From positions 1-64,000 of the forward strand of contig NZ_LQAQ01000098.1 in NCBI RefSeq assembly GCF_001583495.1: DNA of 64,000 nucleotides. Direction: 5' to 3'. The stretch is from Flammeovirga sp. SJP92 (GTDB taxonomy: Bacteria > Bacteroidota > Bacteroidia > Cytophagales > Flammeovirgaceae). Positions 9,145 to 18,644 of this stretch are shown piece by piece. Each line of letters starts with the position of its first letter. The first letter of the stretch is position 1. A program made the translations under genes and the position numbers. Under the pieces are notes generated by a model that worked only from the letters and a program-made list of their open reading frames with translations, was not told the origin of the DNA and did not search any database.

Positions 9145-12100
9145 TTATTTTACAATATAGATCACTTCTTTTTTCAACTCCTTAATTGCAGAAGTAATAT
9201 CTGAAAGATGATCTAATGTTTTCTCTGCACTTTGATCTCCCAATACCTTCAAACTATTTTTCTGTCTGAAGGTCTGCTTGATCTCGTTCCATCGTTCCAG
9301 GTCAGACTCTGTAAGAATCTCAATCAGTTCCTTAAACTTCAAAAGGTTCTCTTCTGCCGCACTTGTCAACGTCTGAGATTCGTTTTCATAATGTGAAACA
9401 ACTAACTCTTGAAGCTCTTTCTCATTCATTAATGGAGAAAGTTTTTCTGCTAGTTTATTCATGTTACGATACGACCCTTGAAGCTTGAATGGAGGTTCTA
9501 CTCTATAATCGTCATCTTGTGCCGCAGATGCTACATAAGCTTGATTGACTTTTAGAATAACACTTTGTACATACAACAACTGTCTGAAGATTTTAGTACT
9601 TTCTTCTTTTTCATCTGTTGAAATACTCACTTCCAATTCTAAGTTCTGAAGATCATCGTTCTTGATGGCACTCACCAACGCATATAAATCTTTCTTCGGA
9701 TAGTTTGTCCACTGAGAGATAAATTGATTTGAAGTAAGACAGTTCTCGATATAACTCAACTCAAATGCTGTTTGTGTACTACCGATTACTTCACCCAAAT
9801 TATAAGTATCTGCTCTATTGGCCAACATATCTGGAATCTGGAATTTATCACCTGATTCAGTATACGGGTTCCCTGCCATAATCACACAGAACCTTTTGCC
9901 TCTTAGATCATACGTCTTCGTATTGCCTTTGTAAACACCTTCAATTTTTCTTTGTCCATCACAAAGTGAGATAAACTTTTGTAAGAATTCAGGGTTACAG
10001 TGCTGAATATCGTCAAGGTAAAGCATGATATTGTTCCCCATTTCAAGGGCTAAACCAAGCTTTTCCAATTCTTCCCTTGCCGTTGCATTTGGAGCTTCTT
10101 CAGGGTCTAATGACAATACTTGATGTCCAATCGAAGGTCCATTGATCTTCATGAAAATTAAGCCTAAACGATTGGCCACATATTCCATTAAAGTGGTCTT
10201 ACCATAACCCGGAGGTGAGATCAATAAGAGCAAGCCCATAAGGTCTGTTCTCTTTTTAGACCCTGCCGCTCCAATCTGTTTCGATAAGTTTTCACCGATT
10301 AATGGAAGATAGACATCATTGATCAATCTATTTCTCACAAAAGAAGATAAGACTTTTGGCTCGAAAGAAGATAATTTTACTTCTTTCTTGAAGGCATCCA
10401 ATACTTCCCTTTTCTGAGCTGTATATTGCTCAAACAATGGTAAGCTATTATGAATGTGTTTCTTTATACGCGCTGAAAAATCATAGAAGTTGAACTGGTA
10501 TTTTCCTTCGTTAATTAAACTATGGTCACCCAATAAACCTTCTAACTCTTGTTCATACTCTACTTTAGAAAGTGCTCTATCTGCTTTGAAAGTCTCTAGT
10601 AAAAGTAAACTTGCTTCTAAAGTATAAGAAACATAATCTTCTTCTTTCTCAGTAAATGACGCTGACTTGAATAAAGTCGACCAGCCTATTTCCATAAACG
10701 TCAATAGTTTTTCCCATTGACCTGAAAGTTTACTGATGTGCTGATCAAAAGCATCCTTTACATTTTGAGCTAAAAGCAGACGTTTGAACTCTTCCGCTAA
10801 GAAATAAGCCTTTTCACTGATTTCAAAATAACCATATGTGAGTAAATCCATCAAACAGTAACCGATCTCTTCTATAGCTGTCTCTACTTCAAGGTTCAGC
10901 TTTTTCAACATTACCTCAACATGTGGTGTAATGTATTTTAGAATAGAAGATGGATCTGCTTTTTCTTCAAATAAAGAAGAGAAAAGCGAGAAACCGTTGG
11001 CCCATTCCTGAATGATTTCTTTTTCTTTCTTCGGAATTTCCTTCAGCCAGACAATTTGTGCCAATGCTCTTGTTACAGAATCATAGCATAATGTCTTCAA
11101 TGAAGTATTCATAAGTGCATATACTTTGGCTACTTTTAAAGCATCCAAATCGTGTACACCTTTTAAATAACCATCATTTAATGAAGTACCCATAAATTGC
11201 TGGATTTCCTTCAATAAGGCTTCATCCTCTTGCTCAACAATAGCTGAGGCACTTTTAGTCGCTAAAAATTGATAGGCTAAATATTCACCTCTATATACCG
11301 CTAAAGATTCAGATGGTAAAGACATGGTCCATACTTCTTTTGTACTTAAAAGACTTTCATCGTGTACTTGCTCAAAGAAATCTGTTCCTGTCAAATGATA
11401 GAATAAATTACCTTTTCTCTCAATGATTGTAGCTCCTAATTCTTGTTGTGCTACCGCGAAAGAGTGCTTTCCGAAACGGATAAAGCCAGGACCGTCAACA
11501 TTTAATTCATTACGGTCTCTCAATTGTCGAATAGCTTCTTTCTGTGCTTTCTTTAAGGCACCAAGAACCTCTTCACCTTTTGAGGTTTCACCAAAATCAA
11601 TCAGACTTTGTGCCGTCTCTCTTAATTTTTCAATTAAAAGATCTGTGGAGAAGTAGGCAATCAACTGATCCTCTTTTTCCATCTTTTTTGCTTTCGCTAA
11701 AATAGACTGGATCATTCGGTCAGCAGAGTTACGTAAACGTAAAACCCTCTTATTACGAACTTCTTCTAATTGAATTTTCTTTGTTTCGAAAACAGTCGCT
11801 ACTTCCTCTCTCTTCTTTTCAAGCTGTTCCGCAAAATCATCAAAGTCTGCAAATTTACCTTCTAGTTCTTCTACCTGTGCTGATAGCTTACTAAGGTATT
11901 CATCACATTCTTCTGGAGTAGTAGAAATATCTAGGAAACTGGAAACAGATTGTTCTAATAAACGATACTGAGCTGTAAACTCTGCTTCTGCTTCTTGCTT
12001 TCCTAACTGATTTTTCTTTTCTCTTGCCTGTGCTTGAACATTGTTGAGAGAAGAGAATAATTGAGAGATATTATTGATGATCTCTGCCGTTTGAGTGGCA

Positions 12101-14004
12101 TCCTTAATTTTAAGGTTAGAGACGGTTTCAATTAATAACTCTAATTCTTTACCTAAAGCAGTCAGTTCATCAATCGCTTCTTCAACATCAATTGTTTTTT
12201 CCCACTCGGGCAATTGAGTTCGAAGTTCATCAATCTTAGAAGTAAAACCTGCTAATGCATTATCTCCTAAAAGAAATTGAATGCATCGTTCTCCTAACTT
12301 TAAAGAATGTTCTTTTAACTTTTCCTCTTTTTCTTCAATTGGAGGAATCTGAATGTATCGAACTTCTTTAAGACTGACAGCCTTACCTCTTAATGCTCTT
12401 AATGAAGCGAGTCCTTGAACATAATCACGAATGTCTTTATAAATTCCACGGTCAATTTGTCGTGTAATCTTCAAACATTCCTCATCAAAGGCTTTTTGTT
12501 GATCCTCTGCATTTTTGCGTTGACGGCTTACTTTCTCGTATTCCTCAATCGCCGCAGTAGCTGTATCCTTGATTTCATCAACAGGTTCAATGATATTCCC
12601 TACATCCTCTCTGCCTAACCATGGATACATGTCAGTTACTGCAGATGCTTCTTGCAAAATATCTGAGTAAAGCCCCATATAGTTATCGGACTTCTGACAC
12701 AACACATTGATTCCATTCAACTGTGCCATGGCTTTTACAACCTCCTTATTACCAAGGTTTACAAGGTAATGATCATTTTCAGTAGTAGGTTCTACTAAAT
12801 CTGCATCAACAAAAGGCGACTGTAAAATTTGAAGATTATGTACTTTTCTTGGCTCTTCATCTGCTTTAAAATAGACTAGTTCCCCATTAGGGAATACAGA
12901 ATAGCCATTACACTTTAAAGGAGGTTGAACCGTTTGCTCAATAACATTATAGGAAAGAAGGATATACTCTCCGGTATCTCTTTGATAGAAAATAAATAGA
13001 TAATCTTCACCGTTTGGTGCCACTATTCTCTTTTTGAAGATCCAATCGTGCTCTTCTTGTTCAAATAGTTTAGACTCTCCATTTTGAAGATAATATCCAT
13101 TTGAGAATACGATACCTTGTTCTTCTGGCAATAAAATACAGGCATTAGAAATCGCATTGACTCTAATTGCCGTTTTTAATTTGTCATTGTAAACAAAGTA
13201 CCTCCACTCCTTTTCTCTATAAGGGAGAACTTTCAGAAGAATAATATTACCAAGATCAGCATAATGGATTTCTCCATCTTCTAATCGCTGTTCTTTTTCA
13301 TCTACTTCCTCCGCTAAAATTCCTTCACCGTCTAGGGTGTTGTCTTCTATTTTAATGGTAAGATCACCTCCTACTGTTTCAACAAACACTCTGTCGAGGA
13401 TTGAAACATGTGGATGTTCACCTTCCCTAAAATCACTTCTTGTTGTTCTCTTCCATTCGAAATCATGCTGAGGTGGAAAGACCACTTCATGATCACTTCT
13501 AGCATCAGCATATTTCAAAGCACCCCCTGAGATTTCCCATTTGAAGGCTTTGATATCTCCAACTCGATCGCTCAATTGGAAGAGCATGTATAAGTTTTTT
13601 CCAGCTTTAAAGAACTGTGAGAACTTTGTATCTTTTTGGTATTGATACAGTTCATTAAAGTCTTTTATAAACTGTTTATCTTCTATCAAGGATAAGGACT
13701 CATTCTTGAATGTATGGGATTCGTTATCATAAGAATAGATTCCGAATACATCCGACAATGCCATCTCTTGCCTTAATCCCAACTGAACATTGTAACCGAA
13801 AAGAAACGTATCTCCTATTGGTATCATGTCTCTGGCGATACAGTTGTTTTCTGTCATTAATCGCTCAGAAGCAATCAGTCCAATTTCTATGGAACCGAAA
13901 ATTTCTTTCCGTAAATTATTAAGTTGTTCTAAAGACTTGTGAAGTTCCTTACCGCTGTTTTGTAATCGTTGTTGGAGAAGTTCATAAGTTCCGTTTTCTA
14001 ACAT
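9145..14004 (-). CDS. Giant coiled-coil AAA+ ATPase of the flotillin locus (DUF3686/'DNA repair ATPase' type)
   Basis: A 1619-residue cytoplasmic protein and the third gene of the yqiJ-flotillin-ATPase locus. The first 450 residues are beta-rich with repeated short strands, possibly propeller-like. About 470-830 is largely coiled coil, 830-1230 is helical, and the C-terminal third is an AAA+ ATPase. Walker A is SPPGYGKT (1263-1270, K1269), with Ser replacing the usual first Gly. Walker B is MLYLDD (D1331 D1332). Sensor-1 and the following segment read MAGNPYTESG then DMLANRAD (N1379, R1397), the pattern of the MoxR-like/helix-2-insert AAA+ clade. Databases label such proteins 'DNA repair ATPase'; I see no nuclease or DNA-binding motif to support that. 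Neighbours suggest a membrane-associated remodelling role instead (inference). Confidence 0.82.
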   Translation of the reverse strand: MLENGTYELLQQRLQNSGKELHKSLEQLNNLRKEIFGSIEIGLIASERLMTENNCIARDMIPIGDTFLFGYNVQLGLRQEMALSDVFGIYSYDNESHTFKNESLSLIEDKQFIKDFNELYQYQKDTKFSQFFKAGKNLYMLFQLSDRVGDIKAFKWEISGGALKYADARSDHEVVFPPQHDFEWKRTTRSDFREGEHPHVSILDRVFVETVGGDLTIKIEDNTLDGEGILAEEVDEKEQRLEDGEIHYADLGNIILLKVLPYREKEWRYFVYNDKLKTAIRVNAISNACILLPEEQGIVFSNGYYLQNGESKLFEQEEHDWIFKKRIVAPNGEDYLFIFYQRDTGEYILLSYNVIEQTVQPPLKCNGYSVFPNGELVYFKADEEPRKVHNLQILQSPFVDADLVEPTTENDHYLVNLGNKEVVKAMAQLNGINVLCQKSDNYMGLYSDILQEASAVTDMYPWLGREDVGNIIEPVDEIKDTATAAIEEYEKVSRQRKNAEDQQKAFDEECLKITRQIDRGIYKDIRDYVQGLASLRALRGKAVSLKEVRYIQIPPIEEKEEKLKEHSLKLGERCIQFLLGDNALAGFTSKIDELRTQLPEWEKTIDVEEAIDELTALGKELELLIETVSNLKIKDATQTAEIINNISQLFSSLNNVQAQAREKKNQLGKQEAEAEFTAQYRLLEQSVSSFLDISTTPEECDEYLSKLSAQVEELEGKFADFDDFAEQLEKKREEVATVFETKKIQLEEVRNKRVLRLRNSADRMIQSILAKAKKMEKEDQLIAYFSTDLLIEKLRETAQSLIDFGETSKGEEVLGALKKAQKEAIRQLRDRNELNVDGPGFIRFGKHSFAVAQQELGATIIERKGNLFYHLTGTDFFEQVHDESLLSTKEVWTMSLPSESLAVYRGEYLAYQFLATKSASAIVEQEDEALLKEIQQFMGTSLNDGYLKGVHDLDALKVAKVYALMNTSLKTLCYDSVTRALAQIVWLKEIPKKEKEIIQEWANGFSLFSSLFEEKADPSSILKYITPHVEVMLKKLNLEVETAIEEIGYCLMDLLTYGYFEISEKAYFLAEEFKRLLLAQNVKDAFDQHISKLSGQWEKLLTFMEIGWSTLFKSASFTEKEEDYVSYTLEASLLLLETFKADRALSKVEYEQELEGLLGDHSLINEGKYQFNFYDFSARIKKHIHNSLPLFEQYTAQKREVLDAFKKEVKLSSFEPKVLSSFVRNRLINDVYLPLIGENLSKQIGAAGSKKRTDLMGLLLLISPPGYGKTTLMEYVANRLGLIFMKINGPSIGHQVLSLDPEEAPNATAREELEKLGLALEMGNNIMLYLDDIQHCNPEFLQKFISLCDGQRKIEGVYKGNTKTYDLRGKRFCVIMAGNPYTESGDKFQIPDMLANRADTYNLGEVIGSTQTAFELSYIENCLTSNQFISQWTNYPKKDLYALVSAIKNDDLQNLELEVSISTDEKEESTKIFRQLLYVQSVILKVNQAYVASAAQDDDYRVEPPFKLQGSYRNMNKLAEKLSPLMNEKELQELVVSHYENESQTLTSAAEENLLKFKELIEILTESDLERWNEIKQTFRQKNSLKVLGDQSAEKTLDHLSDITSAIKELKKEVIYIVK

Positions 14005-14023
14005 AACCTATTTGAATTAAGAG

Positions 14024-14061
14024 TTAAGAGTGAAGAATTAAGAACTTACCTTCACTCTTAA
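14024..14061. repeat. Inverted repeat between flotillin and ATPase genes
   Basis: TTAAGAGTGAAG (14024-14035) and CTTCACTCTTAA (14050-14061) form a perfect 12-bp stem with a 14-nt loop in the 71-bp gap. Next to it are near-repeats of AATTAAGAG/GTTAAGAG, a simple-sequence type often seen between genes in this phylum. No T-run follows on the minus strand, so full termination is unlikely. It may tune expression of the ATPase relative to the flotillin or protect a processed mRNA end. Confidence 0.6.
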
Positions 14062-14075
14062 TTTCTCCGACAAAA

Positions 14076-16208
14076 TTATTTGATAAAAGTTGATGCTGCA
14101 GCCGCTGCTATACCTGTTTTTTCAGCTGTTGCTAAAGCACTGTCGATCCACGTTTTTTGAAGATCATCGTTGGTCATCGTTCTCATTTTATTCAAAAGAC
14201 CAGCCACGCTTAAGTTTTTGATATCTTCAGTAGTTACACCGAATTGCTCAATGTATCCTCTTATTTTACCAATGATGTTTTTTCCATCAGAAGAATCCAA
14301 TAAGTTGTCTTTTACTTCAGTGGCTACGCTACTTGTTTCAAAGAATGATTCCACTGTTTCACCCATGCTGATTGACTTGATGATTTTGTCGTACACTTGA
14401 CTTTCACCGCCAATGATTTTGATGTCACTGCTTTTCACAGCTTCAGCCATCACTTGAGCTTGAGCTTTCGTCAATTCTTGTTGCATTTGGAATTTCGCTA
14501 AGGCTAATTCTTTCTCTTGGTTCAATTGTAATTTGAATCTCTCCAAGTCTTTGATTGCCTCATCCATATGTGCCGTAGCTTTTGCTTCCGCCTCTATACG
14601 TTGTGCTTCTACTAATGATTTCTCTTGTAAAACTTTCGCTTCCGCTAAACCTTCTAATTCAATTGACTTCGACTTCTTCTCCATTCCTTCTGCCTCTGCA
14701 ATCATCTTCTGTCTTAATACTTCCGCTTCCGCTTCACCTAATTGTTTGTTGGCTAATGCTTGTGCTTCAGAAGTAGCAGCAATGTATTGTGCTTCTGCAA
14801 TCGCTTCTTTCTCTCTTGCAATTGCTTTCGCTTCATTCACTTGTGCCTCAGCAAAACCTGAAGTAGCTTGTTCTTTTACTTTCGCATCTGCTAATGTTTT
14901 AATAGCCGCTGCTTTTTGGTTTGAAGTTTCGAAATCAGCTGCTGCTTCAATTTTTTGTTGTTCAGCATGTAATTTCGCTGCTTCTTTCTGAGCCTCTGCC
15001 GCTTTCAGCTCCATCATTAAGTTCTCTTCCGCTTTTTGTTCCGCCAACGTAATTGCTACTTTCTTCTGACGTTGTGCTTCTGCAAATGCTTCTGTATCCT
15101 TAATTCTTTCTTGCTCTTCCACTACAGATTTCTCAACTGCTACTCTTTCTTTGATCACATCTTGGATATCACGCTTCTGCTCTTCCAATGTTTTCTCTTT
15201 CGCAATTTGAGCCAATTCAACAACTTTCTGCTTTTCAGTTTCAGCTAATTGTCTTTCTTTTTCTATACGCTCGTTTTCTAACGCTTCCGTTTTCTCAATA
15301 TTCTTCTGAGCTACTAAGATTTCACGCTCTTTATTTTTCTGTTGGATTTCAAGTTCCTCATCCACTTGTAACTTGATTTTCTCCGCTTTCAAGCGTTCTT
15401 CTTGTACAATCGTTTCCGTTGTAGCTTCTTCTTTTGCTTTGATTGTGTCAATTTCTCTTCTCTGACGCTCTTCCGCTTCAACTCTTTGCTTCTCTAAAAC
15501 AAGTACCGCTTCTTCTTTTTCAACATCCTGCTTCTTGATCTTTTTCTCTTCTTCGTTTTTGATCAAGTTCGCTTGAATTTTTTGCTTAGCAGTTAAGTCG
15601 ATAATCTTTTTGATACCCTCAGCATCCAAGATATTATCTGGATCAAGGTTCTCAACATTTGTTTGCTCTAAGTAATCAATAGCACAGTCATCCAATACAT
15701 AACCGTTCAAGTCAGTACCGATAATGTCAATTACTTCTTGTTTTACTTTCTCTCTTGAGTTATATAATTCGATAAAATCGAAACGCTTACCAATTGTCTT
15801 TAACGCTTCTGAGAATTTTGCTTCGAATAATGAGATCAGAAGTTCAGTATCTGATGCTCTTTCACATCCTACTGTTTGCGCAACAGTTGCTATATCTTCT
15901 AATTGATTATTTACTCGGATAAAGAATACAACTCGAATATCTGCTCTTAAGTTATCTTGGCAAATTAGACCTTGTTTTCCTTCACGACTAATTTCAATAC
16001 TTTTCAAAGAGATGTCCATTCTCTCTGCTTTGTGAACTACAGGGATAACTAAACCTCCTTGAGTGATTACTCTTAATCCACCCATACCTGTTCTTACAAG
16101 GGCTTTACCTTGAGGAACTTTTTTGTAAAAACTGACGATAAAACCTAGGATACCTAGAACCATGAATGCAGCAATAGCTACACCTGCAATTAAGAGTTGT
16201 GAGCCCAT
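14076..16208 (-). CDS. Flotillin-family SPFH protein, YqiK type
   Basis: A 710-residue membrane-scaffold protein. Residues 5-27 form one N-terminal transmembrane helix, followed by the SPFH/band-7 domain (about 30-200, starting YKKVPQGKALVRTGMGG). About 205-590 is a long charged coiled coil with many Ala-Glu-Ala repeats, the flotillin domain. The last 110 residues form a separate tail containing IKIIGGESQVYDKIIKS. E. coli YqiK (553 residues) has the same order but is shorter. Flotillins oligomerise in the cytoplasmic membrane and organise ordered lipid patches. The gene lies between the YqiJ-like gene and the giant ATPase gene on the same strand, so the three probably act together. The start gives the only N-terminal transmembrane segment. 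Confidence 0.93.
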   Translation of the reverse strand: MGSQLLIAGVAIAAFMVLGILGFIVSFYKKVPQGKALVRTGMGGLRVITQGGLVIPVVHKAERMDISLKSIEISREGKQGLICQDNLRADIRVVFFIRVNNQLEDIATVAQTVGCERASDTELLISLFEAKFSEALKTIGKRFDFIELYNSREKVKQEVIDIIGTDLNGYVLDDCAIDYLEQTNVENLDPDNILDAEGIKKIIDLTAKQKIQANLIKNEEEKKIKKQDVEKEEAVLVLEKQRVEAEERQRREIDTIKAKEEATTETIVQEERLKAEKIKLQVDEELEIQQKNKEREILVAQKNIEKTEALENERIEKERQLAETEKQKVVELAQIAKEKTLEEQKRDIQDVIKERVAVEKSVVEEQERIKDTEAFAEAQRQKKVAITLAEQKAEENLMMELKAAEAQKEAAKLHAEQQKIEAAADFETSNQKAAAIKTLADAKVKEQATSGFAEAQVNEAKAIAREKEAIAEAQYIAATSEAQALANKQLGEAEAEVLRQKMIAEAEGMEKKSKSIELEGLAEAKVLQEKSLVEAQRIEAEAKATAHMDEAIKDLERFKLQLNQEKELALAKFQMQQELTKAQAQVMAEAVKSSDIKIIGGESQVYDKIIKSISMGETVESFFETSSVATEVKDNLLDSSDGKNIIGKIRGYIEQFGVTTEDIKNLSVAGLLNKMRTMTNDDLQKTWIDSALATAEKTGIAAAAASTFIK

Positions 16209-16495
16209 AAATTGATTAGTTTAAATTAAAGTTTTAAAAATTATATATACTATGGAAAATAGTTAGATTACTATTCTGTTACTTTTTAAGATAATACACT
16301 GTTATGTTTGCTTTTAAATAATAACATATGCTTTCGAATACTTTAAGTTGCTTTTTTCATTACTTAATTCATTAAAATTTCACATAAAAAACCAGCATGC
16401 TTCTCAATATTAAATTGACTAGCATATTAAAATATAAATACACAAAAATTACTGATTGAATTTACCCATGATTAGTTGAGTCTGTTTGCTTTAAA
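16209..16495. other. Gap between yqiJ-like and flotillin genes
   Basis: 287 bp, A+T-rich, with no ORF and no strong hairpin. A short sequence, TTTAAA then GCAAACA, occurs near both ends (around 16485 and 16310) but I could not give it meaning. The gap is long for an operon, so the flotillin gene may have its own promoter; I did not find a TAnnTTTG match. Confidence 0.5.
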
Positions 16496-17131
16496 TTAAA
16501 TAGGTTCTACTAAATAACATTTTTGAGTAGAATCATATTCTATAACCATGGCTTCGTCTCCTTTAAAGAGACTACTATTTTCAGAAGTTTTGATATAAAT
16601 TTTCTGTTCAGCATTTCCAATAAGCACTGTTGCTTGCCCTTTCTTGACATTTGAAGCTGGTAAAACAACTTTAGATACTTTACCTACAATCTCTCTATCA
16701 ACTTCATGGTTAAGCTTCTTAAAAACCAATGCAAATGGATAAACGAAAAATCTTGACAAGAAAATAGATACTATCAATATTGGAAGGAATGCCATTAAAG
16801 CATAAACTCCAGAAGTATTACCAAAATAATGATTCCCAAAAACGGAGAATACCCACATCAATGTAGATAAAACTGTTATAATGATCATTAAAGGCACTTT
16901 CCCGACAAATAAAAATTCAGCAGTCGTTGCAAATACACCATGACCTACTGCTACATCATCAATATCGTGATCAATGTCTGCATCTAGATCAACTGTGCTA
17001 TCTAATTCTAGATCTAGGGTATCAGGAGATAATACTCCTACCATAACATTTAACCAGTAAAATAAGCAGATTACAACTAGAAAGGTGTAAGGCAAGTTTA
17101 CCAGATTAATAGATTCGTTTAATAGTTCCAT
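16496..17131 (-). CDS. YqiJ/NfeD-like membrane protein with C-terminal OB-fold
   Basis: A 211-residue inner-membrane protein. Transmembrane segments lie near 14-32, 78-96 and 108-133. An Asp-rich stretch at about 36-62 (repeated Asp with Val, Ile and Leu, then DIDHDIDD) sits between the first two. The soluble C-terminal 70 residues look like an OB-fold of the NfeD/YqiJ type (GKVSKVVLPASNVKKGQATV, ending FKGDEAMVIEYD). Proteins of this family are the standard partners of SPFH/flotillin proteins and are thought to bind them at the membrane. Upstream of the flotillin and giant ATPase genes on the same strand, it is the first gene of the presumed three-gene unit. The Asp-rich loop could bind cations (inference). 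Confidence 0.85.
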   Translation of the reverse strand: MELLNESINLVNLPYTFLVVICLFYWLNVMVGVLSPDTLDLELDSTVDLDADIDHDIDDVAVGHGVFATTAEFLFVGKVPLMIIITVLSTLMWVFSVFGNHYFGNTSGVYALMAFLPILIVSIFLSRFFVYPFALVFKKLNHEVDREIVGKVSKVVLPASNVKKGQATVLIGNAEQKIYIKTSENSSLFKGDEAMVIEYDSTQKCYLVEPI

Positions 17132-17221
17132 TAAGCATTACGTTAGTGTCTTTTAAATTTAGTAAGAAAAGAGAGTAATTAATCCATCTTTTCAAATGTT
17201 TACATATATTAACGTCGTAAC

Positions 17222-17257
17222 AAAAAAAATAGTTGAGGTTTTCAGGGGCCTCAACTA
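17222..17257 (-). terminator. Terminator of the tadA-TPR operon
   Basis: TAGTTGAGG (17230-17238) pairs perfectly with CCTCAACTA (17249-17257). On the minus strand the stem is followed by eight T's (complement of 17222-17229). It separates the tadA-TPR transcript from the yqiJ-like gene downstream. Confidence 0.88.
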
Positions 17258-17367
17258 CTTCTTTAACAATTTATATCTTTCCGTATTACAATTTGAAATA
17301 AATCTTAATACACCCCTATTATAAGGTATGTTTTTTCATTTTCATCAAAAAACGGTAAAAGTCTTTT

Positions 17368-17856
17368 CTATTTACCGAATTTATCTTTTAAGAAATTGTA
17401 AGCATCTTGTGCCTCTTTTTCATTAAAAGTCGCCAATGAATCTGCTAATTCCTTTCCTTTAGGATACCCTCCGAACATGGCAGGTGCATTTCCATAATAA
17501 CGTAATAATCCCCAGTGTGCAGGTACATGTTTCGGATCGATTTCTATTGCTCTTTCAAATGCCGCTTTAGACTTCGGTGCAATTTGCATCAGTTTCAACA
17601 TATTGGCTCCTTTAGCTTGTTGTCCCAAACTTGCTCCATAATAATAATGGTAATCCGCATTATCCGCTACTTTCTCTTTCAATTCTTCAAAAACAACCTC
17701 CGCTTCCTCATTATTCCACTGCCCTAAATAACACAAGCCTAATAACTCTTTTGCTTTTACCTCTTTATCTACATAAGGGGACAATAAATCAGGAATATTT
17801 GAAAAATCTTCCTCTTGCAATAATTTCTCTACTTTTAGTATTAAGTCCTTATCCAT
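17368..17856 (-). CDS. Small TPR-like protein
   Basis: A 162-residue cytoplasmic protein built of TPR-like helix pairs: ELLGLCYLGQWNNEEAEVVFEEL (about 38-60), YHYYYGASLGQQAK (69-82), SKAAFERAIEIDPKHVPAHWGLLRYY (about 95-120). The conserved tail GNAPAMFGGYPKGKELADS (about 122-140) resembles a loop in Bacteroidota TPR proteins of unknown role. Its ATG shares one base with the tadA stop codon (TAATG), so the two are translationally coupled. The partner is unknown; the link to tRNA modification is positional only. Confidence 0.75.
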   Translation of the reverse strand: MDKDLILKVEKLLQEEDFSNIPDLLSPYVDKEVKAKELLGLCYLGQWNNEEAEVVFEELKEKVADNADYHYYYGASLGQQAKGANMLKLMQIAPKSKAAFERAIEIDPKHVPAHWGLLRYYGNAPAMFGGYPKGKELADSLATFNEKEAQDAYNFLKDKFGK

Positions 17857-18314
17857 TATTTCTTTCTTTTATCTCTTAGTTTCTTGAAGAATTTCATTAA
17901 AATTTCGTGGCATTCTTCTTCCAGAATACCAGTAGTATATTTTGCTCTTGGGTGAGCTAGTTTTTCAGAGTAAGACTTGAAGCCTCTTTTCTCATCACTT
18001 GCCCCGTAAACTATCCGCCCTACTTGTGCCCAGAAGATGGCTCCAGCACACATTGCACAGGGTTCTAAAGTTACATATAAAGTACAATCACTCAAATGTC
18101 TTGAACCTAAATGATTCGTTGCAGCAGTAATTGCCAACATTTCGGCATGAGCCGTAGGATCGTTAAGCTTTTCAGTTTGATTGTATCCTTTACCAATTAT
18201 TTTTCCATCGGCCACTACCAATGCCCCTACAGGTATTTCTCCTTCTTCAAAAGCATTCTCTGCTTCTTTCAAAGCAAGTCGCATAAATTTGACATCCTGA
18301 GAAGAATTATCCAT
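17856..18314 (-). CDS. tadA: tRNA adenosine(34) deaminase TadA
   Basis: Deaminates the wobble adenosine of tRNA-Arg(ACG) to inosine in the cytoplasm. At 152 residues it is the normal length. The zinc/catalytic site is complete: HAE with H56 and the proton-shuttling E58, and PCAMC with C86 and C89. The start gives the usual N-terminal helix (DVKFMRLALKEAENA). It is the first gene of a two-gene unit with the TPR gene, overlapping its start by one base, and is divergent from an ECF sigma-factor gene. Confidence 0.95.
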   Translation of the reverse strand: MDNSSQDVKFMRLALKEAENAFEEGEIPVGALVVADGKIIGKGYNQTEKLNDPTAHAEMLAITAATNHLGSRHLSDCTLYVTLEPCAMCAGAIFWAQVGRIVYGASDEKRGFKSYSEKLAHPRAKYTTGILEEECHEILMKFFKKLRDKRKK

Positions 18315-18644
18315 AAAAATTGTACTATTCTAATATTTAAAATTAAGTGAATGAGTAATCACTTTTGATTGATTTTTTGATTCAAAAGCTAAAAACCTGT
18401 TTTTTAAGAGGTTTTCAACTGCTAAAAAGGGCCTGTTTAGACGAATGATCCCATCTTTTCGATAAACACATCTTATCCTTAGACAAAGAAATTTGAATAT
18501 TCTCAATATTTTCAAACATTTACAATACGGAATTTTTAAATAAAGTACTACTAATTCAACGATGGTGTTAAGTATACATTTTTTAATATTTACCCCATTA
18601 TCTACAATAAAGTACTTTGAGTTAACGTTTTAAAAGCACGAAGG
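18315..18644. other. Divergent promoter region tadA / ECF sigma
   Basis: 330 bp containing both promoters. The plus-strand sequence TACTTTG about 36 bp before the sigma-factor ATG resembles a -7 element but is one base short of TAnnTTTG. AAAACCT and AGGTTTT form a short 7-bp hairpin near 18390-18412. No ORF worth calling. Confidence 0.5.

Noticed and set aside
9145-14004. SMC/RecN-type reading of the giant ATPase because of its coiled coil
   Set aside because: There is only one Walker A, at the C-terminal end, and the AAA+ sensor-1 pattern is MoxR-like. SMC proteins split Walker A and B at the two ends and have an ABC signature.
14533-14991. 152-codon plus-strand frame opposite the flotillin gene
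   Set aside because: It is the antisense of the Ala/Glu-rich coiled coil and gives Ser/Ala/Phe/Cys-rich text with no family resemblance.
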